Of a stretch of DNA of 33,457 nucleotides, positions 15,658-22,653 are shown piece by piece. The stretch's first letter is position 1. The number at the start of each line of letters is the position of its first letter. The stretch covers positions 1-33,457 of the forward strand of contig LSSJ01000006.1 in NCBI GenBank assembly GCA_001595785.1. Reading direction: 5' to 3'. The translations under genes and the position numbers were made by a program. Below the pieces are notes generated by a model. The model was not told the DNA's origin. It saw nothing but the letters and a program-made list of their open reading frames with translations, and ran no database searches. The DNA is from Euryarchaeota archaeon SM23-78. Its GTDB lineage: Archaea; Nanobdellota; Nanobdellia; Woesearchaeales; SM23-78.

Positions 15658-17232
15658 ATGAAGGCTAGAAAGACCAAAAAGAAAACTATGAAAAGAAAAA
15701 AGAAAAAAACAATCACAAAAAAGACAAAAAAGAAGGAAAAAACAATAATCCGCGTAGCAGAAGCAAAAAAGATAGATAAAGATAATAATAAGTCAGAATT
15801 AGGCATAACCGTTGAAAAAAACAAGGATTTTAGTGAATGGTACACCCAATTAATCCAAAAAGCAGAACTAATAGAGTACAGCCCTGTATCTGGGTGTATG
15901 GTGATAAGACCTTATGCTTACTCTATCTGGGAGGCTATACAGGACTTCATGGACAAGGAGATTAAAAAGATGGGTATACAGAATGCTTATTTCCCCTTGT
16001 TCATACCTGAGAACCTGCTTAAAAAAGAGCAAGAGCATGTTGAGGGCTTTAAACCAGAAGTTGCCTGGGTTACAGAGCACGGCACCACCAAGTTTGAGGA
16101 GAAACTGGCTATCAGACCTACAAGCGAAACCATAATGTATGATTCTTACAAAAAATGGATTAGGTCTTATAAAGACCTGCCTCTAAGACTAAATCAGTGG
16201 TGTAATGTGGTTAGATGGGAGTTCAAGCACCCAGTACCCTTTCTTAGAACCAGAGAGTTCTTATGGCAGGAAGGGCACACAGCCTTTGCCAAGAGAGAGG
16301 AAGCAGAAAAAGAAGTACTGGACATCCTTAACCTGTATGCCAGGGTTTTTGAAGAACTATACGCTGTTCCTGTTCTAAAAGGAAGAAAAACTGATGCTGA
16401 GAAGTTTGCAGGAGCTGTTTATACTGATAGTGTAGAGATATACATGCCCAATGGAAAGGCAATACAAGGAGGAACCTCTCACTTTCTTGGCCAGAACTTC
16501 TCAAAAGCCTTTGACATCTCATTCCTTGATAAGAAAGGCAAGAAACAGTATGTGTATCAGAACTCCTGGGGCTTGAGCACCAGAACCATTGGAATAATGA
16601 TAGCTGTTCATGGAGATAATAAAGGCCTAGTGCTTCCTCCAAGAATAGCACCTATTCATATAGTAATTATTCCTATTCTTTTTAGTAATAAGCCAACTCT
16701 CAATGAGAAAATCCTTAAAGTAGCTGCAGAGATAAAGAAGGAGCTTAAGAACTTTAAGGTAGAGCTTGATGAGAGAGGTGATTATAGTCCTGGGTTTAAA
16801 TTTAATTACTGGGAGCTAAGAGGGGTTCCTCTAAGGCTTGAGATAGGACCCAGAGACCTTGAAAAACAACAGGTTGTTTTTGTGAGAAGAGATACTGGTG
16901 TTAAAGAAGCTGTTCCTTTAGGACAAATTATAGTTAGAGCAATAAAAATACTTGGAGATATACAAGATAACCTTTATAACAAAGCAAAGAAGTTCCTGAA
17001 TGAGAGCATTGAAAAGGTTAAATCTATGAGTGAATTCAGGAAAGCTATTAAGAATGGAAAGATAGCCTTTGCTCCTTGGTGTAACTGCAAGGAGTGTGAA
17101 GCAGACATAAAAGATAAGACAGGAGCAAAAACCCTTAACATACCCCTTAAACAACCACCCATAAAGGGCAAGTGTTTCTGGGGATGCAGCAAAAAAGCAG
17201 ATAAATGGGTTTATTTTGCAAGGAGTTATTAG
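15658..17232 (+). CDS. proS: Prolyl-tRNA synthetase, archaeal/eukaryotic type
   Basis: Charges tRNA-Pro with proline. This 524-residue class II enzyme has motif 1 around FMDKEIKKMGIQNAYFPLFIPE, motif 2 in FLRTREFLWQEGHTAF and motif 3 in GLSTRTIGIMIAVHGDNKGLVLPP. The TxE proline loop is RPTSETIMY. An anticodon-binding domain follows (~315-420), then the archaeal-type C-terminal domain with CNCKEC and WGCSKKADKWVYFARSY, ending in the usual aromatic Tyr. The editing domain of bacterial ProRS is absent, as expected. Unusually, the first ~35 residues are almost all Lys, Thr and Arg, a basic extension that may bind RNA (inference). Confidence 0.96.
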   Translation: MKARKTKKKTMKRKKKKTITKKTKKKEKTIIRVAEAKKIDKDNNKSELGITVEKNKDFSEWYTQLIQKAELIEYSPVSGCMVIRPYAYSIWEAIQDFMDKEIKKMGIQNAYFPLFIPENLLKKEQEHVEGFKPEVAWVTEHGTTKFEEKLAIRPTSETIMYDSYKKWIRSYKDLPLRLNQWCNVVRWEFKHPVPFLRTREFLWQEGHTAFAKREEAEKEVLDILNLYARVFEELYAVPVLKGRKTDAEKFAGAVYTDSVEIYMPNGKAIQGGTSHFLGQNFSKAFDISFLDKKGKKQYVYQNSWGLSTRTIGIMIAVHGDNKGLVLPPRIAPIHIVIIPILFSNKPTLNEKILKVAAEIKKELKNFKVELDERGDYSPGFKFNYWELRGVPLRLEIGPRDLEKQQVVFVRRDTGVKEAVPLGQIIVRAIKILGDIQDNLYNKAKKFLNESIEKVKSMSEFRKAIKNGKIAFAPWCNCKECEADIKDKTGAKTLNIPLKQPPIKGKCFWGCSKKADKWVYFARSY

Positions 17233-17246
17233 AAAAACAATTTTTT

Positions 17247-17263
17247 TCGAAAACTTTATATTC
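17247..17263 (+). promoter_or_regulatory. BRE/TATA promoter of the PIN-domain gene
   Basis: TCGAAAACTTTATATTC places a TATA box centred ~29 nt before ATG 17286. That fits a leaderless mRNA or one with only a few leader bases. Confidence 0.6.
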
Positions 17264-17285
17264 TTTATTTTAGAGTAAGATTAAC

Positions 17286-18101
17286 ATGGCAGACACTAAT
17301 ATTATAAAACGACCTATAGGAGATATTTTGAAACATTTTGCTCATAGGAATGATTTAAGATCTTTGGCTTATGTTTCTGAACATGAATTAAAGAAGTATG
17401 TTTGGATTCTTGACACCAATATCTTTGTTGATGATGAGTATTACCCTAAATGCGAGTTCATAGTAAAAAATGGGAATTTTATGGTTTCTCAGGATGTTAT
17501 TGATGAGTTGATAAGCGGGGATCCTATTAAAAAGAATGCTGTTTGGGCAAGAGCTCATCACTTAGCGATTTTTATTCAGAAAAATTTTCCTGATAGAATT
17601 TTTCCTAAACCTCGTCATCAGTTAGTAAGAGAGCTTCAGCAACTGGCTGGACTTATTTCAAAGACCTATATTCAAAAGGTTATTTTGGATCATTTTAATG
17701 AAATTTATAATACTTTTAAGAAGAATGAATTCAGACAGAATGAGGTGTTGGATAACTTTATTCATGGGATTAATAGAAATTTAACTACAACCTTAAAAAG
17801 GGGTTTTGAGGCCAGAGCCAGGGGAGTTATTCAACCAGGCAAAATCGCTCATATTGAAGATTTTTTTATTCAGAATATGAAAGCAACTTTAAGGGATATA
17901 TTTCATAATATCAAGAATTATATGCATGCTGAGCTTGGAACATGCAAGAGGCTTATTATAAAACATTTTTTTCGTCCTTTAGAAACAGATATTCAAATTG
18001 CGGCTAGTTATATAGAGCATCATAAACCTAGGCATCACTTGGGTTCTAATGATAAAGATGTTGTTGAATTAGTTGTACTTCACGAGTATCGGGCAGTATG
18101 A
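17286..18101 (+). CDS. PIN-domain protein (putative ribonuclease)
   Basis: 271 residues. The N-terminal part has VWILDTNIFVDDEYYPKCEF (Asp ~43) and VSQDVIDELISG (Glu ~74). The C-terminal end has GSNDKDVVELVVL (Asp ~256/258). Together these fit the acidic metal site of PIN-fold nucleases. Between the halves lies a long helical insertion (~95-235) that is basic in part, so this is a split PIN domain larger than toxin-type PINs (~130 residues). RNA cleavage activity is inferred from the residues; the substrate is unknown. No antitoxin-like gene precedes it. Its last 56 bp overlap the convergent gene at 18046-18558. Confidence 0.75.
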   Translation: MADTNIIKRPIGDILKHFAHRNDLRSLAYVSEHELKKYVWILDTNIFVDDEYYPKCEFIVKNGNFMVSQDVIDELISGDPIKKNAVWARAHHLAIFIQKNFPDRIFPKPRHQLVRELQQLAGLISKTYIQKVILDHFNEIYNTFKKNEFRQNEVLDNFIHGINRNLTTTLKRGFEARARGVIQPGKIAHIEDFFIQNMKATLRDIFHNIKNYMHAELGTCKRLIIKHFFRPLETDIQIAASYIEHHKPRHHLGSNDKDVVELVVLHEYRAV

Positions 18102-18558
18102 TCCCTTTCTCTTCAAGAAAACCAGAAGTTGCAGTGCCAATATAGTCAACCTTTTTTAATCTTTTGACCTTATCAACATTTTCAAGGGTGGTTATCATTC
18201 CGCCTTGATTATCAAAGAGAAAAAAGTTTTCTGCATTTGTGGCTTGCAGAAAGTGAAATATCTCTGCATCTTTTATAATCTCAGAGGGTTTAGAATGATA
18301 TTTAATATAAGGAGATAATTTTATATAGTCATCAAGAAAATTACTTAGCATTTCCATATCCTTGGTTTGTATTTGTGTATCAAGGCTGGCAGAGTCACAA
18401 ACCTTTTTATAGGCAAATCCTAGAGCTCGAAACCCGTGTTTTACATAGTCTTGATCTTCTTTTACAAAGATGTATCCTCTGCTGTCCTTATCCTTTATTA
18501 TGTCATTGAAAACCTTATCAAGGAGAATAACATCTTCTATATGATTAGTATCTGTCAT
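18046..18558 (-). CDS. Hypothetical protein overlapping the PIN gene
   Basis: 170 residues, soluble, no clear family. Seen in it are EDVILLDKVFNDIIKDKDSRGYIFV at the N-terminus, a helical middle, AENFFLFDNQGGM and YIGTATSGFLEEKGI. The pattern of short beta strands followed by helices is compatible with a Rossmann-like or PIN-like fold, but metal-site acids cannot be assigned with confidence. The promoter GAAAGATTTATAAAGG (18579-18594) is ~27 nt from ATG 18558, so the mRNA is probably leaderless. The overlap with the PIN gene covers the C-termini of both. Confidence 0.6.
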   Translation of the reverse strand: MTDTNHIEDVILLDKVFNDIIKDKDSRGYIFVKEDQDYVKHGFRALGFAYKKVCDSASLDTQIQTKDMEMLSNFLDDYIKLSPYIKYHSKPSEIIKDAEIFHFLQATNAENFFLFDNQGGMITTLENVDKVKRLKKVDYIGTATSGFLEEKGIILPDTREVQLIQQHLYH

Positions 18559-18578
18559 AGTCCTGAGAAAAACACCTT

Positions 18579-18594
18579 CCTTTATAAATCTTTC
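18579..18594 (-). promoter_or_regulatory. BRE/TATA promoter
   Basis: Minus-strand GAAAGATTTATAAAGG has TATA box TTTATAAA at 18581-18588. It is spaced for transcription to begin at or next to ATG 18558. Confidence 0.6.
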
Positions 18595-18622
18595 TTTTGT
18601 TACTACTGCGGAATAAATAAAG

Positions 18623-18641
18623 AACGAAAAATTTATATAAA
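18623..18641 (+). promoter_or_regulatory. BRE/TATA promoter
   Basis: AACGAAAAATTTATATAAA predicts transcription from ~18660. This is past ATG 18654 and just before ATG 18663, so it chooses the second ATG. Confidence 0.6.
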
Positions 18642-18662
18642 AACTAGAACTCCATGTTTGCT

Positions 18663-19037
18663 ATGAGTGAGGAGCCAGACCCAATTTATCTTAAAGTTGA
18701 ACACAAAGATAAAAAACCACTTACCAAAAAGGAGTTTGAGAATATTAAAATCAAATACACAAATAAAAAGCACAAAGAACAACTTTCAGAAAAAAAATTT
18801 GTTAATTCTGGATTATTTGAAGTAACCCTTTTACCAAAAAAAAGAGATTATATAATCCTAGAATTCATCCCGTATCATGGTAATTTAGAGTTAAATGTTC
18901 CTAAAGAAAAACTTAGATTCCCAACAAGAGAAGATGCTCGAGATGATATCATCAAATTCTTGAACCAAAAAGAATATCTGGCAAAATCATATAATCTAGA
19001 AGACCTGCTAAGAATAACGGCTGTGATTCAAAGATAA
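18663..19037 (+). CDS. Hypothetical beta-rich protein
   Basis: 124 residues, charged and without membrane segments. The middle alternates strands and turns (FVNSGLFEVTLLPKKRDYIIL, GNLELNVPKEKLRF), and a helical tail follows (ARDDIIKFLNQKEYLAKSYNLEDLL). A small beta-sandwich with a helical end is likely, but no family is recognised. The ATG at 18663 is chosen over 18654 because the promoter at 18623-18641 predicts transcription from ~18660. It ends 2 nt from the 3' end of the tRNA gene on the other strand. Confidence 0.6.
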   Translation: MSEEPDPIYLKVEHKDKKPLTKKEFENIKIKYTNKKHKEQLSEKKFVNSGLFEVTLLPKKRDYIILEFIPYHGNLELNVPKEKLRFPTREDARDDIIKFLNQKEYLAKSYNLEDLLRITAVIQR

Positions 19038-19039
19038 AG

Positions 19040-19167
19040 TGTCGGCGAGGGGATTTGAACCCCCGACTTCCACGGTGCACCACAATCTTTCTTCATTGAC
19101 TTTCGTCTCATCGCTCAAAGATTGTCTTTATGAGCGTGGCGCTCTAACCAGGCTAAACTACGCCGAC
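19040..19167 (-). tRNA. tRNA, probably Met(CAT), with an anticodon-loop intron
   Basis: On the minus strand the acceptor GTCGGCG (19161-19167) pairs with CGCCGAC (19041-19047), with discriminator A at 19040 and no encoded CCA. The D-arm is GTTT...GAGC, the anticodon stem is CCACG/CGTGG (19135-19139 / 19070-19074), and the T-arm is GGGGG-TTCAAAT-CCCCT. The loop begins CTCATA and the stem resumes 53 nt later. A canonical 37/38 intron at 19076-19128 gives the loop CTCATAC, i.e. anticodon CAT. The intron has a 9-bp helix (ACAATCTTT/AAAGATTGT) and an inner GAC-GAAA-GTC hairpin. The bulge-helix-bulge pairing at the junction is imperfect, so the exact splice sites and anticodon are less certain than the tRNA itself. 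The stem lacks the initiator's GGG/CCC pairs, so elongator Met or Ile(CAT) is meant. Confidence 0.8.
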
Positions 19168-19215
19168 AAGTTATTAAAAAAAATTTAAAACTCTGACTGC
19201 TTTTTAAAGCTTTCT

Positions 19216-20190
19216 TTAAAATACGTCAAAAGGGAAAAATAAGTTTCTCATAATTAGATACACCAAGTAGATAGTTATTAGCACCACCCCTTCTCTCTTT
19301 CCTAAGCGATTGTACTTCAAAAACAAAAACAATATTAATAAGCAACCCAGCAGCTTGATTGGAAGGTCATAAAGTATTAACACATTAGGTACTGTGTATG
19401 ATGAGATAATTGCTCCTATTCCCAAGGCAAAGGTCGGATTGGTTATGTTGCTACCAAGCAAGACACCTACAGACATTTCTTTCTCTTTCCTCCTGAGAGC
19501 AACAAAAGCTGTTGTTAGCTCAGGCAGAGCAGCAGCCACCCCTATGATTATGATGCCAAAAAAAGAGGCGCTTATAGGTAAAATCTTTACAATTATTTCT
19601 GCTGATTGTAGGACTTCTCTTGCAACAAAAGCCATTACCACAAAGCTTGCCAGCAGGATAATCACTCCTAGCACTAATTCTTTTCTCTTCAAATGATTCT
19701 TAGCAGCTATGCGTTCCTGTTTTTCCTCTTTTCTAAGATAAACCAGATAAGCCAAATATATTATCACAAGAAATACTCCTTCCCATCTTGAAATTATTCC
19801 ATTATAACTAAGAATGAATAAAATCAGGGTGCCTCCTATTAACCCACCAATAATATCAGGGATGTGCTTCCTCATAATTATTACTGTTCCTAGTATTGCT
19901 ATAACACCAAGGATAAAATTCTGTTGAAAGATATCAGAGCCAATATTGGTTCCTAACACAAGGGAAGACACAGTATTCATAAGACTAGGTTCCTGAATAA
20001 TTTGTAGACTACCAGTGATATGGGTCATGATTTCTGGAAGAGAAGTGCCAATAGATAAAAGAGTCATACCCACAAAGGTTCCTGAAAGACCAAAATGATC
20101 TGCTAAGTCAACTGTTTTCTTAATCACCATATGAGCCAAGAATACTATTACAAAGCATCCAACAATAACTATTATGAATTCTGATAACAA
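19216..20190 (-). CDS. Cation (Ca2+/Na+ type) exchanger, CaCA family
   Basis: A 324-residue integral membrane antiporter. The two inverted alpha-repeats of the family are clear. The first has VGMTLLSIGTSLPEIMTHITGS followed by VLGTNIGSDIFQQNF; the second has IIGVAAALPELTTAFVALRRKE followed by GVLLGSNITNPTFALG. These hold the acidic and polar ion-binding residues. About ten hydrophobic segments are visible, with a short Lys/Glu-rich cytoplasmic loop (RKEEKQERIAAKNHLKRKE) between halves. The ion cannot be read from sequence. The frame starts at GTG 20196, which abuts the Shine-Dalgarno AGAGGT (20197-20202), so TTG 20190, 6 nt after it, is preferred. Confidence 0.88.
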   Translation of the reverse strand: MLSEFIIVIVGCFVIVFLAHMVIKKTVDLADHFGLSGTFVGMTLLSIGTSLPEIMTHITGSLQIIQEPSLMNTVSSLVLGTNIGSDIFQQNFILGVIAILGTVIIMRKHIPDIIGGLIGGTLILFILSYNGIISRWEGVFLVIIYLAYLVYLRKEEKQERIAAKNHLKRKELVLGVIILLASFVVMAFVAREVLQSAEIIVKILPISASFFGIIIIGVAAALPELTTAFVALRRKEKEMSVGVLLGSNITNPTFALGIGAIISSYTVPNVLILYDLPIKLLGCLLILFLFLKYNRLGKREGVVLITIYLVYLIMRNLFFPFDVF

Positions 20191-20228
20191 ATACACACCT
20201 CTTATGCATAAGAATATTTCATTAGTGC

Positions 20229-20645
20229 TTATAAAAAGCTTACTATTTTCTTCTGTACCTTATCTATTTCTCCTTTTTCATATTCGCGATTAGGCCAGTG
20301 TCTTAAGCCATCATCAGAAAACCTTGGGATTATGTGGAAGTGGGCATGAGGTATTACCTGGCCTGAAGCTCTGCCATTATTCATGCCAAGGTTAAAGCCA
20401 TCAGCCTTTGTAGCCTTAACAACTGCATTAGCAACCTTTTTTATAAACTCAATTAAATCAGTTTCCTCTGCTTTAGGAAAATCCAAGAGGTTCTTGCAGT
20501 GAAGCTTAGGCACCACAAGAGTATGGCCTTTATTAATAGGCCTAATATCAAGAAAAGCAAGGAATTCGTTGTCCTCATAAATCTTGCTGCAAGGAATCTC
20601 TGCTCTTACGATTTTACAGAAAATACAATCTTTTTCACTAACCAT
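20229..20645 (-). CDS. HIT family protein (histidine triad hydrolase)
   Basis: 138 residues. A short zinc-type N-terminus (CIFCKIVRAEIPCSKIYED) is followed by FLDIRPINKGHTLVVPKLH, FNLGMNNGRASGQVIPHAHFHIIPRF, i.e. the histidine triad H-A-H-F-H-I-I with the nucleophilic histidine. Such proteins hydrolyse nucleotide phosphoramidates or dinucleoside polyphosphates; the exact substrate is inferred only. ATG 20645 is preferred to the upstream ATG 20681, because the intervening frame is a repeated leader hairpin (20658-20679) and AGAGGG lies 8 nt before 20645. Confidence 0.9.
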   Translation of the reverse strand: MVSEKDCIFCKIVRAEIPCSKIYEDNEFLAFLDIRPINKGHTLVVPKLHCKNLLDFPKAEETDLIEFIKKVANAVVKATKADGFNLGMNNGRASGQVIPHAHFHIIPRFSDDGLRHWPNREYEKGEIDKVQKKIVSFL

Positions 20646-20657
20646 TTTAATATCCCT

Positions 20658-20679
20658 CTCGCGAGCAAAGCGAGCGAGC
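20658..20679 (-). promoter_or_regulatory. Leader hairpin, copy B (22-nt repeat)
   Basis: This is identical on the minus strand to plus-strand 4115-4136. It ends 12 nt before ATG 20645 and directly abuts the AGAGGG ribosome binding site, as copy A abuts the binding site of the DUF1385 gene. Confidence 0.7.
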
Positions 20680-20748
20680 AAATAAATATTTTAAAATTTT
20701 AAATTAAATTTAAATAAATAATTATCAAGTTCTTAAACAAGGGCAGGC

Positions 20749-21474
20749 TTATTCTTCCTTTGCCTCTTCTGCTTTCTGCTCATTTCTTTTCTCTTGCTCA
20801 GCTTCGCCTTTGGATATAAAGTCTTCTATCTCTTTTTTCTCAAGCAAATCTTTTAACTCTCTTAGATTGATTATTTTTGGAGTGAAATCCCTTCTATTCC
20901 TCCTATCAACAAGGATTGATTTAATGCCTGCTCCTCTTGCACCAATTACATCTGTAGGTATTGAATCACCTATCATGATTACTTCCCCTGGTTTTAGCTT
21001 CATCTTTTTTAAGAGTTTTTTGAACATATCCGGATTGGTCTTTAACAAGCCTGTGTCATACGAGAATATAATGCCGTCAAAATACTTGTTAAGGTTAAAC
21101 TTGTCAAGTATCCTAGTAATTGTTGAGGGTGTGTTTGATATCAACCCTATCTTAATCTTGTTCTTTTTAAGATAATCCAGCACCTCTACTGTTTCTAAGA
21201 ATGGGTTTGCAAGCAACTCATTCTTGTTCCACATACCAACCAGCTTCTCAATAATAAAATCGTGGGGTTCTAGGTCAAACTCCTTGCACACAGCTGTAAA
21301 AGCCTCATTTAGGTCTTTGTAAGGCTTGGTCATCATAGCTTGTTCAAACCTCACAATAAAGTCTTTGAAAAGCATTCTTAGGCGTAGAATGTATCTTGCC
21401 TGCTTCACAGGACTAGGAAAAATACCGTTCTCCGCAAGTGTTCCCCAAAAATCAAACAATACCCCTTTTATCAT
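20749..21474 (-). CDS. HAD superfamily hydrolase
   Basis: 241 residues. Motif I is VLFDFWGTLAENG: the nucleophile Asp (~8) is present, but the second acid of the usual DxD is replaced by Trp (D-F-W-G-T), a form met in dehalogenase-like HADs. Motif II is IGLISNTPST, motif III the Lys in GLLKTNPDMF, and motif IV GEVIMIGDSIPTDVIGARGAG. A helical cap lies at ~20-85. The last ~30 residues are Glu/Lys-rich (GEAEQEKRNEQKAEEAKEE) and probably disordered. Phosphatase activity is inferred; without the general acid Asp, another chemistry is possible. Confidence 0.85.
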   Translation of the reverse strand: MIKGVLFDFWGTLAENGIFPSPVKQARYILRLRMLFKDFIVRFEQAMMTKPYKDLNEAFTAVCKEFDLEPHDFIIEKLVGMWNKNELLANPFLETVEVLDYLKKNKIKIGLISNTPSTITRILDKFNLNKYFDGIIFSYDTGLLKTNPDMFKKLLKKMKLKPGEVIMIGDSIPTDVIGARGAGIKSILVDRRNRRDFTPKIINLRELKDLLEKKEIEDFISKGEAEQEKRNEQKAEEAKEE

Positions 21475-21520
21475 AAAAAGCAGAGAACGAGGAAGGATTT
21501 ATAAAAGTTGTTCTTATTTT

Positions 21521-22138
21521 TTATTGGATAAGCTTCCTTTTCACTAAAAACTCTTTTATTATCTGAAACATCAACTCATGCCCTTCTGAATTGGGATGCA
21601 AACCACCCTCTAACAATGCCTTGTAATCCTGTTTTCTAAACTCCTCATATATATCAATAAAAGGGATTTTTTCTTTATCACAAATGGTCTTAATACTATC
21701 ATTGTATTCTTTCACATAATTATTATTATAATCTATGCCTTCTATCCAAGGGATGGGAGTTGTTTTTGATTCATCAACAGGGGTTAAGCCTATGAATACT
21801 ATCTTTGAAGCATGCTTTCTGGCAAGCCTGATTATTTCTTTTAAATTTGTTTTAAAATCTTTTAAATTTACAGATTGGTCTTTTTTACTATGATCCATTC
21901 TTGAATCATTAATTCCAATCGCAAATAGGATGAGTAATTCCTTTTCTGTATTTAGTCTTTGCTTTGTTTCAAAGTCAAATCTTTCCAACACCCCATCAGT
22001 TGTATCTCCTGAAATGCTAAGATTATAAACTGAAACATCATACTTATAAAGACACTCTCTTAATCTTTGAACCCAGCCTCCTTTATTATCACAATCACCA
22101 AAGGCTATGCTGTCACCAAAAACCAAGATTCTAGTCAT
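21521..22138 (-). CDS. SGNH/GDSL-family hydrolase
   Basis: 205 residues, no signal peptide, so cytoplasmic. The four family blocks are present. Block I is VFGDSIAFGDC with the nucleophile Ser, block II has Gly in NLSISGDTTDG, block III is FAIGINDSRM with Asn, and block V is GGLHPNSEGHELM with the Asp/His-type dyad represented by His in LHPNSEGH. Members are esterases, lipases or acyl hydrolases on small or sugar-linked substrates; the natural substrate is unknown. It follows the YfcE-like gene by 10 nt on the same strand, so the two are probably an operon. Confidence 0.88.
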   Translation of the reverse strand: MTRILVFGDSIAFGDCDNKGGWVQRLRECLYKYDVSVYNLSISGDTTDGVLERFDFETKQRLNTEKELLILFAIGINDSRMDHSKKDQSVNLKDFKTNLKEIIRLARKHASKIVFIGLTPVDESKTTPIPWIEGIDYNNNYVKEYNDSIKTICDKEKIPFIDIYEEFRKQDYKALLEGGLHPNSEGHELMFQIIKEFLVKRKLIQ

Positions 22139-22148
22139 AAGCCCACCC

Positions 22149-22640
22149 TTATTTCACATCAACAAACACCACTTTATCTTTCTCAACATCCAAGAGAATG
22201 ATTTTGTTATATTCTGAAGGGTCTCCTAAGAAATGCCCTCCTGGACAAAGCACTCTTGTAGCTTTTACTTTTTTATCCTCAGGTGCATGTGTATGCCCAT
22301 GTATAAAATAATCATAGCCCTTTCTAAGCATCTTATCATTAATCAGGATATCATCGCCATGGAAAACACCGACTTTTTTTCTTTTTATCTTTAACTTCAT
22401 TATTCTTCCATAATGCTCTCCATCAATTTCCCTTACTTTCTCCTCAATCTTTAACCTGTCACCATCGCAGTTGCCAAAAACAAACTTCATGTTAAGCCCA
22501 TCAAAATACTTCACAGTGGCTGGCGATATAATATCACCTGCATGTATAACAAACTCTACGTTGTGCTTCTTAAAGAGCTCAACAGCTTTCTTAATATTAG
22601 GAACATTGTCGTGTGTATCAGAGATTATGCCGATAACCAT
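22149..22640 (-). CDS. Calcineurin-like phosphodiesterase, YfcE/MJ0936 family
   Basis: 163 residues with the full metallophosphoesterase set: ISDTHDN, HAGDI, GNCDGD, FHGDD and HGHTHAPE. These ligate two metal ions. The family cleaves phosphodiester bonds in small substrates; the cellular role is unclear. The start is ATG 22640, with AGAGGT 6 nt upstream (22647-22652). This ribosome binding site lies only 1 nt beyond the discriminator base of the tRNA-Ala gene, so tRNA and mRNA are probably on one transcript and separated by tRNA 3' processing. Confidence 0.92.
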   Translation of the reverse strand: MVIGIISDTHDNVPNIKKAVELFKKHNVEFVIHAGDIISPATVKYFDGLNMKFVFGNCDGDRLKIEEKVREIDGEHYGRIMKLKIKRKKVGVFHGDDILINDKMLRKGYDYFIHGHTHAPEDKKVKATRVLCPGGHFLGDPSEYNKIILLDVEKDKVVFVDVK

Positions 22641-22653
22641 TCTTTCACCTCTA

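Noticed and set aside
17286-18558. Toxin-antitoxin pair (PIN toxin plus partner)
   Set aside because: The genes are convergent, not an operon with a small upstream antitoxin, and the PIN protein is about twice the size of VapC toxins.
20646-20681. N-terminal extension of the HIT protein
   Set aside because: It is the same repeated hairpin; the zinc-type N-terminus of the family starts at 20645.
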